This document shows positions 29,318 to 41,140 of a DNA stretch of 64,000 nt, piece by piece. This DNA comes from Lunularia cruciata (taxonomy: Eukaryota > Streptophyta > Marchantiopsida > Lunulariales > Lunulariaceae), in NCBI GenBank assembly GCA_948567375.1, contig OX419759.1, positions 55,591,493-55,655,492 on the forward strand, written 5' to 3'. The notes below the pieces were generated by a model. The model saw nothing but the letters and a program-made list of their open reading frames with translations, ran no database searches and was not told the DNA's origin. Each line of letters opens with the position of its first letter. Within the stretch, counting starts at the first letter, position 1. The position numbers were made by a program, and so were the translations under genes.

Positions 29318-31200
29318 CTCTACCACCAAGTTGTTTGCCATTGGCATGCTGGTGAATGCATCTGCAAGTTGCTTCTTACTTTCCACATAGGTGATTGTCA
29401 TGTTGAGGCATTGTCACCACTCTGCCCACCAAATCTATTGATGAGATAGATCCTTTTGCATCTTAAGGTAGACTAGAGGTTTGTGGTCTGTCTCTACTAC
29501 AAATGCCTTCTCACCCAAATAGTGCTTCCAATGTTTGGTTGCCGAACGATGACCAACTCTTCTTGTTCTATGGTGTGGTAGTTGCGCTCTGCTTGTACCA
29601 ACTTCTGAGAGAAATATGCAATTGGATGCCATCCATCATGCCACTCTTGTTGTAGGACTGCTCTTATTGCTACACTTGATGCATCTGTAGCCAACTTGAT
29701 TGGACGTTTTGGGTCATACCACTTCAAGATTGGTGCATGTAGCAAGGCAACTTTCAATTCTTGAAAGGCCAACTCTTGTGCGGTTCCCCATGTTCAGTTC
29801 TTCCCCTTTCCAAGTAGTGCCATTAAAGGTTGTGCAACCTTGGAGAAGTCCTTGACAAATCTATGATAGAATCCCATCAACCCCAAGAAGCTCTTGAGTT
29901 GAGTCTGATCTTTTGGGGCACTCCATTTTTGAATGACCTCTATTTTATCTGTCAATACTTGAATGCCCTATGCACTTACTCTATGCACCAAGTAGTCTAC
30001 TTTAGACTTGCCAAACTCACACTTTGAGATTTTGGCGCACAATTGATTCTGTCTTAGAATCTGGAGGACCTCTCGTAGATGTTGTTTGTGTTCTGTCATC
30101 GTGCTATTGTATACTAAAATGTCATCCAAGAAGATGATGACAGACTTATCCAAGTACGGACAAAATATGTCATTCATTAGACTCATGAAAGTGGCAGGTG
30201 CATTGGTGAGGCCAAAAGCATCACAAGATACTTGAAGTGGCTATACTTGGTTCGAAAGGCAATTTTGTACACATCCTTCTTTGCAATTCAGATTTGATTG
30301 TAACCACTCCGCAAGTCCAATTTGGTGAAGTATCTTGCTCCATGGAGTTAATCAAACAGGTCATCCATGCAAGGTAAGGGGTATTTGTTCTTCACTGTTT
30401 GCTGATTGAGACCCTGATAGTCAATGCATATGCGCATTGTATTGTCCTTCTTCTTCTTCACAAACAAGACAAGAGCCCCATATGGTGATACGCTTTGTTG
30501 GATGAACCCTTTTTGTAGCATCTCCTCAATTTGAGTCTTACACTCCTCCAACTCATGAGGTGATAGGCGATATGGGGCCTTACAAGGAGGTGTCTTCCCC
30601 GGGAGTGTCTCAATTTTATGATCTACTCTCCTTTTTGGTGGTAATCTTGAGGGTAGATCATCAGGAAAGACATCTTGAAACTCATCCACCACATCCTTCA
30701 ATTTCTCAGGAATTTTTCTATTGAGTTGTGCACTCTGGACTTCTCTTATTAGACCCATGAAACATCTATTGGTCTTACAGATAGTTGCCATCCCTATGAC
30801 ATATTGAGGCAGTTCTTGCTTGTGTGATTTTTCTTTAACCCCAATGATTGACCATTGGCAGGTTTTCACTACTTTCTTCCTCTAATCTACCATAGGGTTG
30901 TAATGCTCCATCCATGACATGCCTAAGATTGCATCATAACGAGCTAATTGTATCACTTGCCACTCAATTGCTTCTTGATATTTTCCTACAGAGAGTGTTA
31001 CTCGTCTAGGTAATGATTCAATCTTCTCTGTTTGCCCATTAGGTAACTCTAATTCTTCACTTCCATCTCTCTCTAGATCCATTCCCAATCTTATTGCAAC
31101 AGAGCAAGACTAGAAATTCTCTATTGCTCTCGGATCTATTAATACGCTCACCTGATTGCCTTCTAGGACTCCATTCACAACAATCAATTATGAGGTTGCC
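29318..31200 (-). pseudogene. N1 pol: RNase H, reverse transcriptase, protease
   Basis: On the minus strand, RNase H (KLATDASSVAIRAVLQQEW, open 29497-29772; ETDHKPLVYLK, open 29435-29632) follows RT (open pieces 29968-30186 with [11 protein letters not shown] and 30348-30869 with [17 protein letters not shown] and [19 protein letters not shown]). The protease piece 30882-31088 carries GMDLERDGSEELELPNGQ and YDAILGMSWMEHYNP. H2 cuts the gene at 29317. The same region is better preserved in N2. Confidence 0.85.
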
Positions 31201-31329
31201 TTTCGGGATCTTTGCATGTTAGTCTTCTTCCTTCTCTCGCTTCTCTACTTCTTTATTGAGCCAATAAGGCCGTGAGGTAAATTCACTGGCAATCTTTGTT
31301 ATCCAAAGTGATTTCCACCTCCTCTTCTT

Positions 31330-31924
31330 CAATGCGCCTCTCTATGTTGTTCAAAGATCACCTGTATGAAGGCCGAGGGCCTCTAGGAAAATGAGTGCAA
31401 CAATTGGTAGATATGTGCCTAATACGGCCACAATTGTAACAACAATGTTGTTTGCCTTGAGTTCCTTCTCCTCGTGGGACTCCATCTCTTCGTTCTTCTA
31501 CCCGTCCACGCTCCACTTGAAGCGGTCGTGCTCCTCGATCTTGAAATCGAAGGTTGCCCAATTCCATTGGTACTGGTCCACCCATATGTGGCATTTCTGC
31601 CCAACAATGTTGAGGTGGAACTATTCATTCACCCCCACCCAATGCTCCTGCTATTCTCTGTGCACAAGCAATGGCTTCAAAAAACCATGCGAGGATTTTG
31701 CACCATGACTTCTTGGCAAATCAGCTCCTTCAACCCTTGTTTGAAATTGTTGAGAGCCTCTGTTGGACTCATGTTGGTTATTGCAACTTGTAGATCCAGA
31801 AATACCTCCACATACTCTTGTACACTGTTCTTTTGTCTTAATCCCCATAGTTGAGTTCGGATCATCTGCACGGAATCCACCGATTAGAAATTCTTCAGCA
31901 ATCCTTCTTGCATTGCTATCCACG
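31330..31924 (-). pseudogene. N1 gag, C-terminal part with CCHC knuckle
   Basis: The CCHC motif CYNCGRIRHISTNC is at about 31391-31435, and the capsid C-terminus (LWGLRQKNSVQEYVEVFLDLQVAITNM, open 31677-31880) is upstream of it. Element N2 splits gag at 31924; the N-terminal part is at 38569-38925. Confidence 0.82.
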
Positions 31925-32663
31925 TGTAATACCAAGAGCTAGCCATATGATCTAGATCTGAAATTCAGTTTGGTAACATCTAGAATGATGTAATACATGA
32001 TGGTCAAAATAGATCAGATAGAAGTATCACCAAAAGAGTACTTCTACTAATAGGGCAGAAACCAAAATAGACTTGAGAACCTTAGAACCAATAGCTAGAC
32101 ATTTGATTTAAAGGTGAGAATTGGTTTGGTAACATCTGGAAGGATGTTACACATGATGGACTAAACAGATCAGAAAGAGGTATCACCAAAAGGGGACTTC
32201 TACTAATAGAGTAGGAATCAAAATATGCCTGAAATCTTTGAAGGCAATTTCGGAGGCCTAAACGGATGAATTAGGCCTTGAAAATGTGCACATTCTCCCG
32301 CAATGGAGGAAAGGCTGGCCTTCTCTCCCCCTCTTCTTTGTCTCGTCAAGAGCTTTCCAATGGTACCTTACTCACATGATTCTGAGATTCCTACAAGAAG
32401 ATTCCCTAAAAGATTCCCTCCGGTCAAAGCTTGTTTGACCAACCAGATAGGACCTAGACCAAACATGTCACCCATCCAAGTTAGTAATCCAAGGGTGGAG
32501 CTTGTTGACATGTCACCTATCTGTGTCCCTAATCCTATGGTGGAGCTTCCTTGGCGGAGATCCTCTTTGGCTATATAATAAAGAGAAGGTGCTCCCTTGG
32601 GGCATCGATGGTTTGAGTGTGCAATATGTGTTTTCTCCCTTCTCTTGTCCTCAGAATATTACA
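31925..32663 (+). repeat. 5' LTR of N2
   Basis: 739 bp, TGTAATACCAAGAG...GAATATTACA. A TATA-like CTATATAATAAA starts at 32571. A short C-rich tract (near 32325) varies strongly in length between copies and expands to a run of 12 G on the reverse strand in N1. Confidence 0.92.
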
Positions 32664-32664
32664 A

Positions 32665-32676
32665 TGGTATCAAAGT
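32665..32676 (+). other. N2 primer-binding site
   Basis: TGGTATCAAAGT, related to the tRNA-Met initiator complement with two mismatches. In N3 the same site reads TGGTATCAGAGT (51089-51100). Confidence 0.75.
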
Positions 32677-32803
32677 GAGTGTTTTAGTCCAAGAGAGTGG
32701 ATCACCCCTCTTGGAATAGCACGAACTACTGAAACTGAGTAATTTGAGGTGGAGAACATAGAGTAGTTGCTAGACTTAGGAAGTACTTTAGAGAGCGGAT
32801 GGG

Positions 32804-33025
32804 ATGGATGCGCCGGGAGGCCAATTTCCCATACCTAGCTTTCCATTCTCAAACCCATTCCACATCAAGGTTATGTATATCCAATGTGAGCAAATGAGGG
32901 TATCGCTAGTTTACCACTTTGGCGTAGAATTCATGGACAGAGTGATGAACTCACCAAACCCGGTGATTCTACCTGTGGTGATATATGACAGAGGGTGGGA
33001 TTTGACAATCTACATTATATTATGA
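32804..33025 (+). CDS. N2 pre-gag small ORF a (73 aa)
   Basis: It encodes MDAPGGQFPIPSFPF... with the core YHFGVEFMDRVMNSPNPVILPVVIYDRGW. It is intact in N2 and N3; N1 has one stop. It is followed four bases later by ORF b, to which it is related. No known domain is recognised. The position between PBS and gag and the conservation in three N copies argue that it is a real product of the element. Confidence 0.6.
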   Translation: MDAPGGQFPIPSFPFSNPFHIKVMYIQCEQMRVSLVYHFGVEFMDRVMNSPNPVILPVVIYDRGWDLTIYIIL

Positions 33026-33029
33026 CAAA

Positions 33030-33233
33030 ATGGATATGAATGTCCCAAATCCTCTCCCTTTCAACACTCAAGTAGAAATCCGTTATGTAGTGAGGCCAAA
33101 ATTGATGTTTAGAGACTTTGTGGTTAGGAATTTTGGTGAGGAGTATTATCAACGAGTGATAGCTTCTGAGATCCCAATGGTAGATCCGATAGTTCGTGCG
33201 CCTTCCAAAGTGATTATATTGACTCTGTATTGA
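33030..33233 (+). CDS. N2 pre-gag small ORF b (67 aa)
   Basis: It encodes MDMNVPNPLPFNTQVEIRYV... with the core RNFGEEYYQRVIASEIPMVDPIVRAP, aligned without gaps to ORF a and to the single ORFs of H and C. The N1 and N3 copies are open over the same 67 codons, the best conserved coding stretch of the N family here. Function unknown. Confidence 0.62.
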   Translation: MDMNVPNPLPFNTQVEIRYVVRPKLMFRDFVVRNFGEEYYQRVIASEIPMVDPIVRAPSKVIILTLY

Positions 33234-33362
33234 AGTAGACATTAGCAATTGAGTGTTGCAGGAACCATGGATCCGTAATTGCAAGAGTTGGTGCAAGGAA
33301 TGCAAAGGATGTTGAATGAATTTTGAGAGATTACGATGACCCTGTAGACATTACAAAGTCAA

Positions 33363-34370
33363 GTGCAGATCCTCAGGAATGATCAAGCCATGCAAGGAGA
33401 AGAGCCGTCTCAAAACCCAGTACCTGCAACTGAAGTACTTGGAGAGGCATCCGTGCCTACGAACCCTATCAACGATGAAGCCACATTGCTACTCCGGATG
33501 AAGAAGACCTGCAACATTGAACCTTACAAGGGGCAGCGTTCGATGGGAGTAGTGGAAAATTGGATCTCAAGAATGAATCAATATTTCTGATTGTTCTCAA
33601 TAGAGATCACAGAGCATGCTATAGGCGTGTTTGCATGTGGGTACTTGACCGATAAAGCCCTCACATGGTATGATGCTTGGGAACAATCCATGCTGGCAGA
33701 GAGAAGGGAGGTCACATGGACAGCAATGCAAGAAGGACTGCTGAAGAATGTCCAATTGGTGGATTTTGTGCAGATGGCTCGAACCCGACTATGGGGATTG
33801 AGACAGAAGAATAGCGTACAAGAGTATGTGGAGGCTTTTTTGGATCTACAAGTCGCAATTACCAACATGAGTCCAGCAGAGGCTCTTGGCAATTTCAAAT
33901 GAGGGTTGAAAGAGCGGATTCGCCCAAGAAGTCATGGTGCAAAATCCTCGCACAGTATTTAAAGCCATTGCTTGTGCATAGAGAATAGTAGGAGCATTAG
34001 GTGGAGGTGAAGGAGTAGCTCCACCTCAACATTATCGGGCAGAAATGCCACACATGGGTAGACCAATACCAATGGAATTGGGCAACCTTCGATTCCGAGA
34101 TTGAGGAGCACGACCGCTTCAAGGGGAGCGGGGACGGGTAGAAGAACAAAGAGATGGAGTTCCACGAGGAGAAGGGACTCAAGGAGAACAACGCCGTTGT
34201 TACAATTGTGGCCGTATTGGGCACATATCTACCAACTGTCGCACTCGTTTCCCTAGAGGCCCTCGGCCTTTGTTCAGGCAATCTTTGAACAACATGGAGA
34301 GGCACATTGACAAGGAGGAGGTGGAAATCACTTCGGAAAACAAAGATTGCTAGTAAATGTACCTCGCGGC
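33363..34370 (+). pseudogene. N2 gag with CCHC knuckle
   Basis: Open pieces 33363-33590 and 33591-33902 encode the capsid (NPINDEATLLLRMKKTCNIE, EITEHAIGVFACGYLTDKALTWYDAW, LWGLRQKNSVQEYVEAFLDL). A TGA at 33588-33590 and another at 33900-33902 interrupt it. The knuckle CYNCGRIGHISTNC lies near 34200-34241. The N-terminal start is uncertain. Confidence 0.82.
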
Positions 34371-34451
34371 CTTACTGGCTCAATAAGGAAGTAGAGAAGC
34401 GAGGGAAGGAAGAAGAATAATGCGCGATGATCCCAAAAGGCAACCTCATAA

Positions 34452-37400
34452 TTGATTGTTGTGAATGGAATCCTAGAAGGTAATCAAGTGAAACTATTAA
34501 TAGATCCGGGAGCAACAGAGAATTTCTTCTCTCGCTCTATTGCAATAAGATTGGGAATGGATCTAAAGAGAGATGGAAGTGAAGAAGTAGAGTTACCAAA
34601 TGGGCAAATAGAGAGGATTGAATCATTACCTAGACGGGTAACCCTCTCTGTAGGAGAATATCAAGAAGCAATTGAGTGGCGAGTCATATAGTTAGCTCGT
34701 TATGATGCAATTTTAGGCATGCCATGGATGGAGCAGTACAACCCTATGGTAGATTGAAGGAAGAAAGTAGTGAGAACCCACCAATGGTCAATCATTGGGG
34801 TAAAAGAAAAATCACACAGGCATAAACTGCCTCTATATGTTGTAGGGACGGCAACTATCTGTAAGACCGATTGATGTCTTATGGGTCTAATAAGAGAAGT
34901 CCAGAGTGCACAACTCTATGGACAAATTCCTGAGAAATTGAAGGATGTGGTGGATGAGTTTCAAGATGTCTTTCCCGATGATCTACCCTCAGGATTACCA
35001 CCAAAAAGGCGAGTAGATCACAAAATTGAGACACTTCCGGAGAAGACGCCTCCTTGTAAGGCCCCATATTGCCTATCACCTCATGAGTTGGAGGAGTGTA
35101 AGACTCAAATTGAGGAGATGTTGCAGAAAGGGTTCATCCAACCTAACGTATCACCATATGGGGCCCCTATCTTGTTTGTGAAGAAGAAGGATGGTAGAAT
35201 GCGCATGTGCATTGACTATCGGGGTCTCAATCAGCAAACAGTGAAGAACAAATACCCCTTACCTCGCATGGATGACCAGTTTGATCAACTCCATGGAGCG
35301 AGATACTTCACCAAACTGGACTTGCGAAGCGGTTACAATCAAATCCGAATTGCAGAGGAGGATGTGCACAAAACTGCCTTTCGAACCAGGTATGGCCACT
35401 TTGAGTATCTTGTGATGCCTTTTGGCCTCACCAATGCACCTGCCACTTTCATGAGTCTAATGAATGACATATTTCATCCATACTTGGATAAGTCTGTTAT
35501 CGTCTTCTTGGATGATATATTAGTATACAGTAGCACGATGACAGAATACAAACAACATCTACGAGAGGTCCTCCAGATTCTAAGATAGAATCAATTGTAC
35601 GCCAAAATCTCAAAGTGTGAGTTTGGCAAGTCTGAAGTAGACTACTTGGGGCATAAAGTAAGTGTAGAGGGCATTCAAGTATTGACAGATAAAATAGAGG
35701 TCATTCAAAAATGGAGTGCCCCAGAAGATCAGACGCAACTTAAGAGCTTCTTGGGGTTGACGGGATTCTATTGTAGATTTGTCAAGGACTTCTCCAAGGT
35801 TGCACAGCCTTTAACGGCACTACTTGGCAAGGGGAAGAAGTGGACATGGGGAATTGCACAAGAGTTGGCCTTTCAAGAATTGAAGGCCGCGTTGCTACAT
35901 GCACCAATCTTGAAGTAGTATGACCCAAAACGTCCAATCAAGTTGGCTACAGATGCATCAGGTGTAGCAATAGGAGCAATCCTACAACAAGAGTGGCAGG
36001 ACAGATGGCATCCAATTGCATATTTCTCTCGAAAGTTGTTATGAGCAGAGTGCAACTACCACACTATAGAACGAGAAGAGTTGGCGATTGTTCTAGCAAC
36101 CAAGCATTGGAAGCACTACTTGGGCAAGAAGGCATTTGTAGTGGAGAGAGACCACAAACCTCTAGTCTACCTTGAGACGCAGAAGGATCTATTCGTCGCC
36201 AAATTTGGTGGGCAGAGTGGCGACAATGCTTCAACATGACAATCACCTACGTGGAAGGTAAGAAGCAACTTGCAGATGCATTCACCCGCATGCCAATGGC
36301 CAACAACTTGGTGGTAGAGGTTAAGATTAACCCTGAATTTTGGCAAGAGATTCTGGCGGCTACAAAAACTGATCCACAAATTGTAGAAGCACAATCATCC
36401 AAAGGTGTCACCAGTACCCAAGGACTCACCTTTTGGGATGGCAGATTATGGATCCCAAATGTCCATGAATTACGTACCACCATTCTAGCGGAATGTCATG
36501 ATTTGGCCATTGCAGCTCATGTCGGAGTGGACAAGACCTTGGATGCAATCAAGCGCCATTACTATTGGCCCAAGATGAGCAACGACGTGATGGACTATGT
36601 GCGTAGCTGCCCACTTTGCCAACATAACAAAGCTTCTAATCAAGCTCCTGCAGGGCTCCTTCAACCTCTCCCCACTCCTACCTAACATTGGGAACAAGTG
36701 AGTATGGATCTCATCTGTGAATTACCCAAGACCACCTCAGGGTTCGACTCCATTGTGGTCTTTGTGGACCGGTTCAGCAAAATGATTCATGTACGCCCTA
36801 CCACCAAGGAGGTGACCGCTCCACAACTAGCTCAATTATACTTAGATGCAGTCTTTGCTCACCATGGCTTGTCTAGAGTACTCATCACCGATAGAGGCAC
36901 CCAATTCACCAGCTTGTTTTGGCAAACACTCTTTGGGTTCTTCAAAACCAAGTTGGCCATGTCCACAGCTTACCACCCCCAAAACAAATGGCCAAACAGA
37001 GCGGGCTAATCGCACAATTGAAGACATGTTACGCGGCTTCACCTTAGAAGAGCAAGAGAGGTGGGACACCCTACTCTTGTTGGTGGAATTCGCCTACAAC
37101 AATTCAGTGAATGCATCCACCCAGGTCACTTTGTTCTTCCTCATGTATGGTGAGCATCCCTTCACACACCTTCTAGCTTGATGAAGATCCGTCCAATGGC
37201 TACCAAGGTCGATGCAGTCAACACATTTGTTTCTAGAATCCAACAAGGTGTAGAGAGCGCCAAGCACAGATTACAGATTGCACAAAATCAATAGAAGCAG
37301 TATGCGGATGCACACCGTCGGCACATGGAGTTCAATGTTGGGGATCAAGTGTGGCTATCAACAACCAACCTCAGATTAGTTGGACCTCGTAAGCTCAGAC

Positions 37401-37783
37401 CTCGTTTTATTGGGCCTTTCTCGATTCTTCATTGCATCGGCGCTGTGGCCTATCACCTTGAGCTACCACCACACATGAAGATCCATCCAGTCTTCCATGT
37501 CTCCCTACTACACAGATATGCTCTCCGATCAGGCCAAGGTCATTCTACACCAGACATTCGACCTTGTCCGACACTCATTGATGGCACAGAGGAATATGAA
37601 GTGGAACGGATTCTCCAAAAACGCATGCGTGGTACTCGCCACCCGCTGGTGGACTATCTAGTACAATGGAAAGGTTACCCCCTCTATGAAGCCACCTGGG
37701 AGCCCGCTGCCAATTTGGCACATGCACCTGTGTTGGTGCAAGCATTTGAGCAACAATTGCACAACGAGGACATTGCGTCTTAA
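34452..37783 (+). pseudogene. N2 pol: protease, RT, RNase H, integrase, chromodomain
   Basis: Protease 34452-34760 (LLIDPGATENFF; the active-site Ser of D-S-G is Pro). RT 34881-35588 with [14 protein letters not shown] and [11 protein letters not shown], followed by a TAG at 35586. Thumb and RNase H cover 35595-36240. Integrase 36236-37180 has HDLAIAAHVGVDKT...CPLCQ, MDLICELPK and ITDRGTQF, then a frameshift near 36985 before GQTERANRTIEDML, where the catalytic Glu is kept. The GPY region and chromodomain (EEYEVERILQKR...YLVQWKGYPLYEATWEP) are open at 37325-37783. It is the best preserved N copy, but at least five disruptions make it inactive. Confidence 0.88.
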
Positions 37784-37796
37784 AAGGAGGGAGGTC

Positions 37797-38568
37797 TGTA
37801 ATACCAAGAGCTAGCCATATGATCTAGATTTGAAATTTGGTTTGATAACATCTAGAATGATGTTATACATGATGGTCAAAATAGATCAGATAGAAGTATC
37901 ACCAAAAGAGTACTTCTACTTATAGGGCAGAAACCGAAATAGACTTGAGAACCTTAGAACCAATAGCTAGACATATGATTTAAAGGTGAGAATTGGTTTG
38001 GTAACATCTGGAAGGATGTTACACATGATGGACTAAACAGATCAGAAAGAGGTATCACCAAAAGGGGACTTCTACTAATAGAGTAGGAACCGAAATATGC
38101 CTAAAATCTTTGAAGGCAATTTCAGAGGCCTAAACGGATGAATTAGGCCTCGAAAAGATACAGATTCCCCCCAATGGAGGAAAAGTTGGCCTTCCCTCCC
38201 CCCTGCTTTGTCTCATCGAGAGCTTTCCAACACCCTCCCCCCTGCTTTGTCTCGTCTAGAGCTTTCCAACGGTACCTTACGTGATTCTGAGATTCCTACA
38301 AGAAGATTCCCTAAAAGATTCCCTTTGGTCAAAGCTTGTTTGACCAACCAGATAGGACCTAGACCAAACATGTCACCCATCCAAGTAAGTAATCCAAGGG
38401 TGGAGCTTGTTGACATGTCACCTATCTGTGTCCCTAATCCTATGGTGGAGCTTCCTTGGCGGAGATCCTCTTTGGCTATATAATAAAGAGAAGGTGCTCC
38501 CTTGGGGCATCGATGGTTTGAGTGTGCAATATGTGTTTTCTCTCTTCTCTTGTCCTTGGAGTACTACA
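37797..38568 (+). repeat. 3' LTR of N2
   Basis: 772 bp, TGTAATACCAAGAG...GAGTACTACA. It is longer than the 5' copy because of a tandem duplication of about 39 bp (units CTCCCCCCTGCTTTGTCTC..., first near 38194, second near 38233). A purine-rich primer, TAAAAGGAGGGAGG, precedes it (37781-37794). Confidence 0.92.
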
Positions 38569-38940
38569 CCATGTGACCTCCCTTCTCTCTGCTAACATGG
38601 TTCATTCCCAAACATCATACCATATGAGGGCTTTATCGATCAAGTACCCACATGCAAACACGCCTGCAGCATGCTCCGTGATCTTTGTTGAGAACAATCA
38701 GAAATATCGATTCATTCTCAAGATCCATTTTTCTACTACTCCTATCGTATGCGGCCCCTTGTAAGGCTCGATGTTATAGGTCTTCTTCATCCGGAGTAGC
38801 AATGTAGCTTCATCATTGATAGGGTTTGTAGGCACGGGTGCCTCTCCAAGTATTTCTATCGTAGGTACTGGGTTTTGAGGCGGCTCTTCTTCTTGGATTG
38901 CTTCATCGTTCCTAAGGATCTGCACTTGACTTTATAATGT
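38569..38940 (-). pseudogene. N1 gag, N-terminal part
   Basis: The open piece 38698-38925 encodes MQILRNDEAIQEEEPPQNP and NPINDEATLLLRMKKTYNIE, the gag start region shared with N2 and N3. It joins across N2 to the capsid at 31924. Confidence 0.8.
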
Positions 38941-39054
38941 CTCCATGGTCATCTTAATCTCTCAAAATTCATTCAACATCCCTTGCATTCCTTGTACCAG
39001 CTCTTGCAATTACGGATCCATGGTTCCTACAACACTCAGTCGCTAACGTCTACT

Positions 39055-39258
39055 TCAGTATAGAGTCAATATGATCACTTTGGAAGGCACATGAACTATC
39101 AGAACTACCATTGGGACCTTAGAAGCTATCACTCGTTGATAATACTCCTCACCAAAATTCCTAACCACAAAATCTCTAAACATCACTTTCGGTCTCACTA
39201 CATAACGGATTTCTACTTGAGTGTTGAAAGGGGGAGGATTTGGAACATTCACATCCAT
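39055..39258 (-). CDS. N1 pre-gag small ORF b (67 aa)
   Basis: Open over 67 codons: MDVNVPNPPPFNTQVEIRYV... with RNFGEEYYQRVIASKVPMVVLIVHVP. It differs from the N2 product at only about ten residues although the rest of N1 is heavily decayed, which may reflect selection before insertion. Confidence 0.6.
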   Translation of the reverse strand: MDVNVPNPPPFNTQVEIRYVVRPKVMFRDFVVRNFGEEYYQRVIASKVPMVVLIVHVPSKVIILTLY

Positions 39259-39262
39259 ATCC

Positions 39263-39484
39263 TCATAATAGAATGTAGATTGTCAAATTCCACTCTCTGT
39301 CATATATCACCACAGGTAGAATCACCGGGTTTGGTGAGTTCATCACTCTATCTATGAATTTTGCACCAAAGTGATAAACTAGCAATACCTTCATTTGCTC
39401 ACGCTAGATGTACATAACCTTGATGTGGAATGGATTCGATAATGGAAAGCTAGGTGCGGGAAATCGTCCTCTAGGTACATCCAT
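39263..39484 (-). pseudogene. N1 pre-gag small ORF a, one stop
   Basis: A 73-codon frame homologous to ORF a of N2 and N3, starting MDVPRGRFPAPSFPL. A TAG follows MYI where N2 has Gln-Cys. The rest (VYHFGAKFIDRVMNSPNPVILPVVIYDREW) is conserved. It ends four bases before ORF b. Confidence 0.55.
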
Positions 39485-39611
39485 CCCATCCGCTCTCTAA
39501 AGTCCTTCCTAAGTCTTGTAATTACTCTAGGTTCTCCACCTCAAATTACTTAGTTTTAGGAGTTAGTGCTCTTCCAAGAGAGGTGATCCACTCTCTTGGA
39601 CTAAGACACTC

Positions 39612-39623
39612 GCTCTGATACCA
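39612..39623 (-). other. N1 primer-binding site
   Basis: TGGTATCAGAGC in element orientation, perfect complement of initiator tRNA-Met, one base from the LTR. Confidence 0.88.
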
Positions 39624-39624
39624 T

Positions 39625-40178
39625 TGTAATACTTTGAGGACAAGAGAAGAGAGAAAATACAGAATCACTCTCAAACACTCGATGCCCCAAAGGAGCACCT
39701 TCTCTTTATTATATAGACCAAGAGGATCTCCCCCAAGAAAGCTCTACCATAGGCTTAGGCACACAGATAGGTGACATGTCAGCAAGCTCCACCCTTGGAT
39801 TACTTACTTGGATGGGTGACATGTCGGTCCAGGCCTTATCTGGTTGGTCAAACAAGCTTTGACCAAAGGGAATCTTTTAGGGAATCTTCTTGTAGATATC
39901 TCAGATTCACATGGGTGAGGTACCGTTGGAAAGCTCTCAACAAGACAAACCAGGGGGGGGGGGGAATCTACACATTTTCAAGGCCTAATTCATCTATTTA
40001 GGCCTCTGAAATTGCCTTCAAAGATTTTAGGCATATTTTGGTTCCTACTCTATTAGTAGAAGTACCCTTTTGGTGATAATTTTTCCTGATTTGTTTATTC
40101 CATCATGTGTAACATATTTCTTGATGTTACCAAATAAAATTTCACATCTAGATCATATGGTTAGCTCTTGGTATTACA
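39625..40178 (-). repeat. 5' LTR of N1
   Basis: 554 bp, TGTAATACCAAGAGCTAACC...CAAAGTATTACA in element orientation. It is shorter than the other N LTRs because an internal block is missing. It contains a run of 12 G (39953-39964) where others have a short C/G tract. The outer flank at 40179 is acgca; the other end of N1 is outside the window. Confidence 0.9.
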
Positions 40179-40199
40179 ACGCATGACAAAAATCTGATG

Positions 40200-41140
40200 G
40201 ACATTGATATCTTTGATGTTTGCAATGTAAATTACAATCATGATCCTTCTGAAGATATTAGTGTACATCTTGTTATTCATCATCTTCAAAAAAAGCAACA
40301 TGCAATGATTTCTCAACTATTAGCATTGCTCCAAAGTTTGTTTTTTGATAGCATTGCAACAAGTGGCTCATGACACTCATATGTTAACACAAACAATCTT
40401 TAATGAGCAGATATACCTTTGATGGATGGAACTTGCCAAGAGACCATCAAAATTTTCTCTTTTAGATATTCTTCAAAACATCAACTACTGGATTGAGTAT
40501 TTGTGTAATGATGCAAATGGGGCTATTCATTTATTCTTTGCACATCTGAATTGCATTCATTTGGCTGAACTATATCCATACTCTTTGCTGATGGATCGTA
40601 CCTTAATACAAATCTCTTTTGAATGCCAATGCTTCATGGTATTGGAATCAAACGCTTCAACATATCATTCATGATTGTAGTTGCCTTTTGACAAGATGAA
40701 ATATAATGATGGAATCAATGGAATTTATAGCACATTGACACCTTGTATGATCCTTTCAAAACTGCTTATGATTGCATGAGATTGCAAGCTCGTTGTAATG
40801 AATGCTCTTTTGTCCCCAACACATCTTGCTACATTTAGCACATTCAGAAGAATGTTTTAGCCAATTATAAGAAGTACATTGGTACCCAAGACGATTGGAA
40901 TACATTTATGGATGAACGAAGAAATATAGTTTAATCAAAGACTCCAAAAATGTTTACCACACTATGGATTGCTCTATGTGAAACATGTATTTTGGTTCCA
41001 ACAATGATATACTATTTGAGAACAAAATGGATTGTATACAAAGAATGCTTCATACAACCATGGACAAATCAGAATACTCATTTTAGTAACGTTATGTCTT
41101 CTCAAGCTAAGGTCAAGACTTGATGGTAAAGGATATTTCA
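40200..41140 (+). pseudogene. Mutator-like (MULE/FAR1-type) transposase relic
   Basis: Decayed coding sequence with several matches to MULE transposases. YNHDPSEDISVHLVIHHLQKKQHAMISQ lies near 40220-40320 (the HNH..SEDM..HP region). NANGAIHLFFAHLNCIHLAELYPYSLLMDRT is in 40500-40615 (the FFAHP..LA..YP.VLLMDCTYKTN region with the first catalytic Asp). HIQKNVLANYKKYIGTQDDWNTFM lies near 40836-40910 (the CLWHIxKNVL helix). Many stops and frameshifts are present and no terminal inverted repeats were found. This is old host-side DNA next to the N1 insertion. Confidence 0.6.

Larger units (their letters stand above)
31925..38568 (+). mobile_element. Element N2: family N chromovirus inserted in N1 gag
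   Basis: LTRs at 31925-32663 and 37797-38568 flank a gag-pol in plus orientation. The target-site duplication is ccacg/ccatg, and the N1 gag sequence is continuous across it. N2 and N1 belong to the same family in opposite orientation, so the pair forms a large inverted arrangement. Pol is well preserved but contains scattered stops. Confidence 0.93.
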
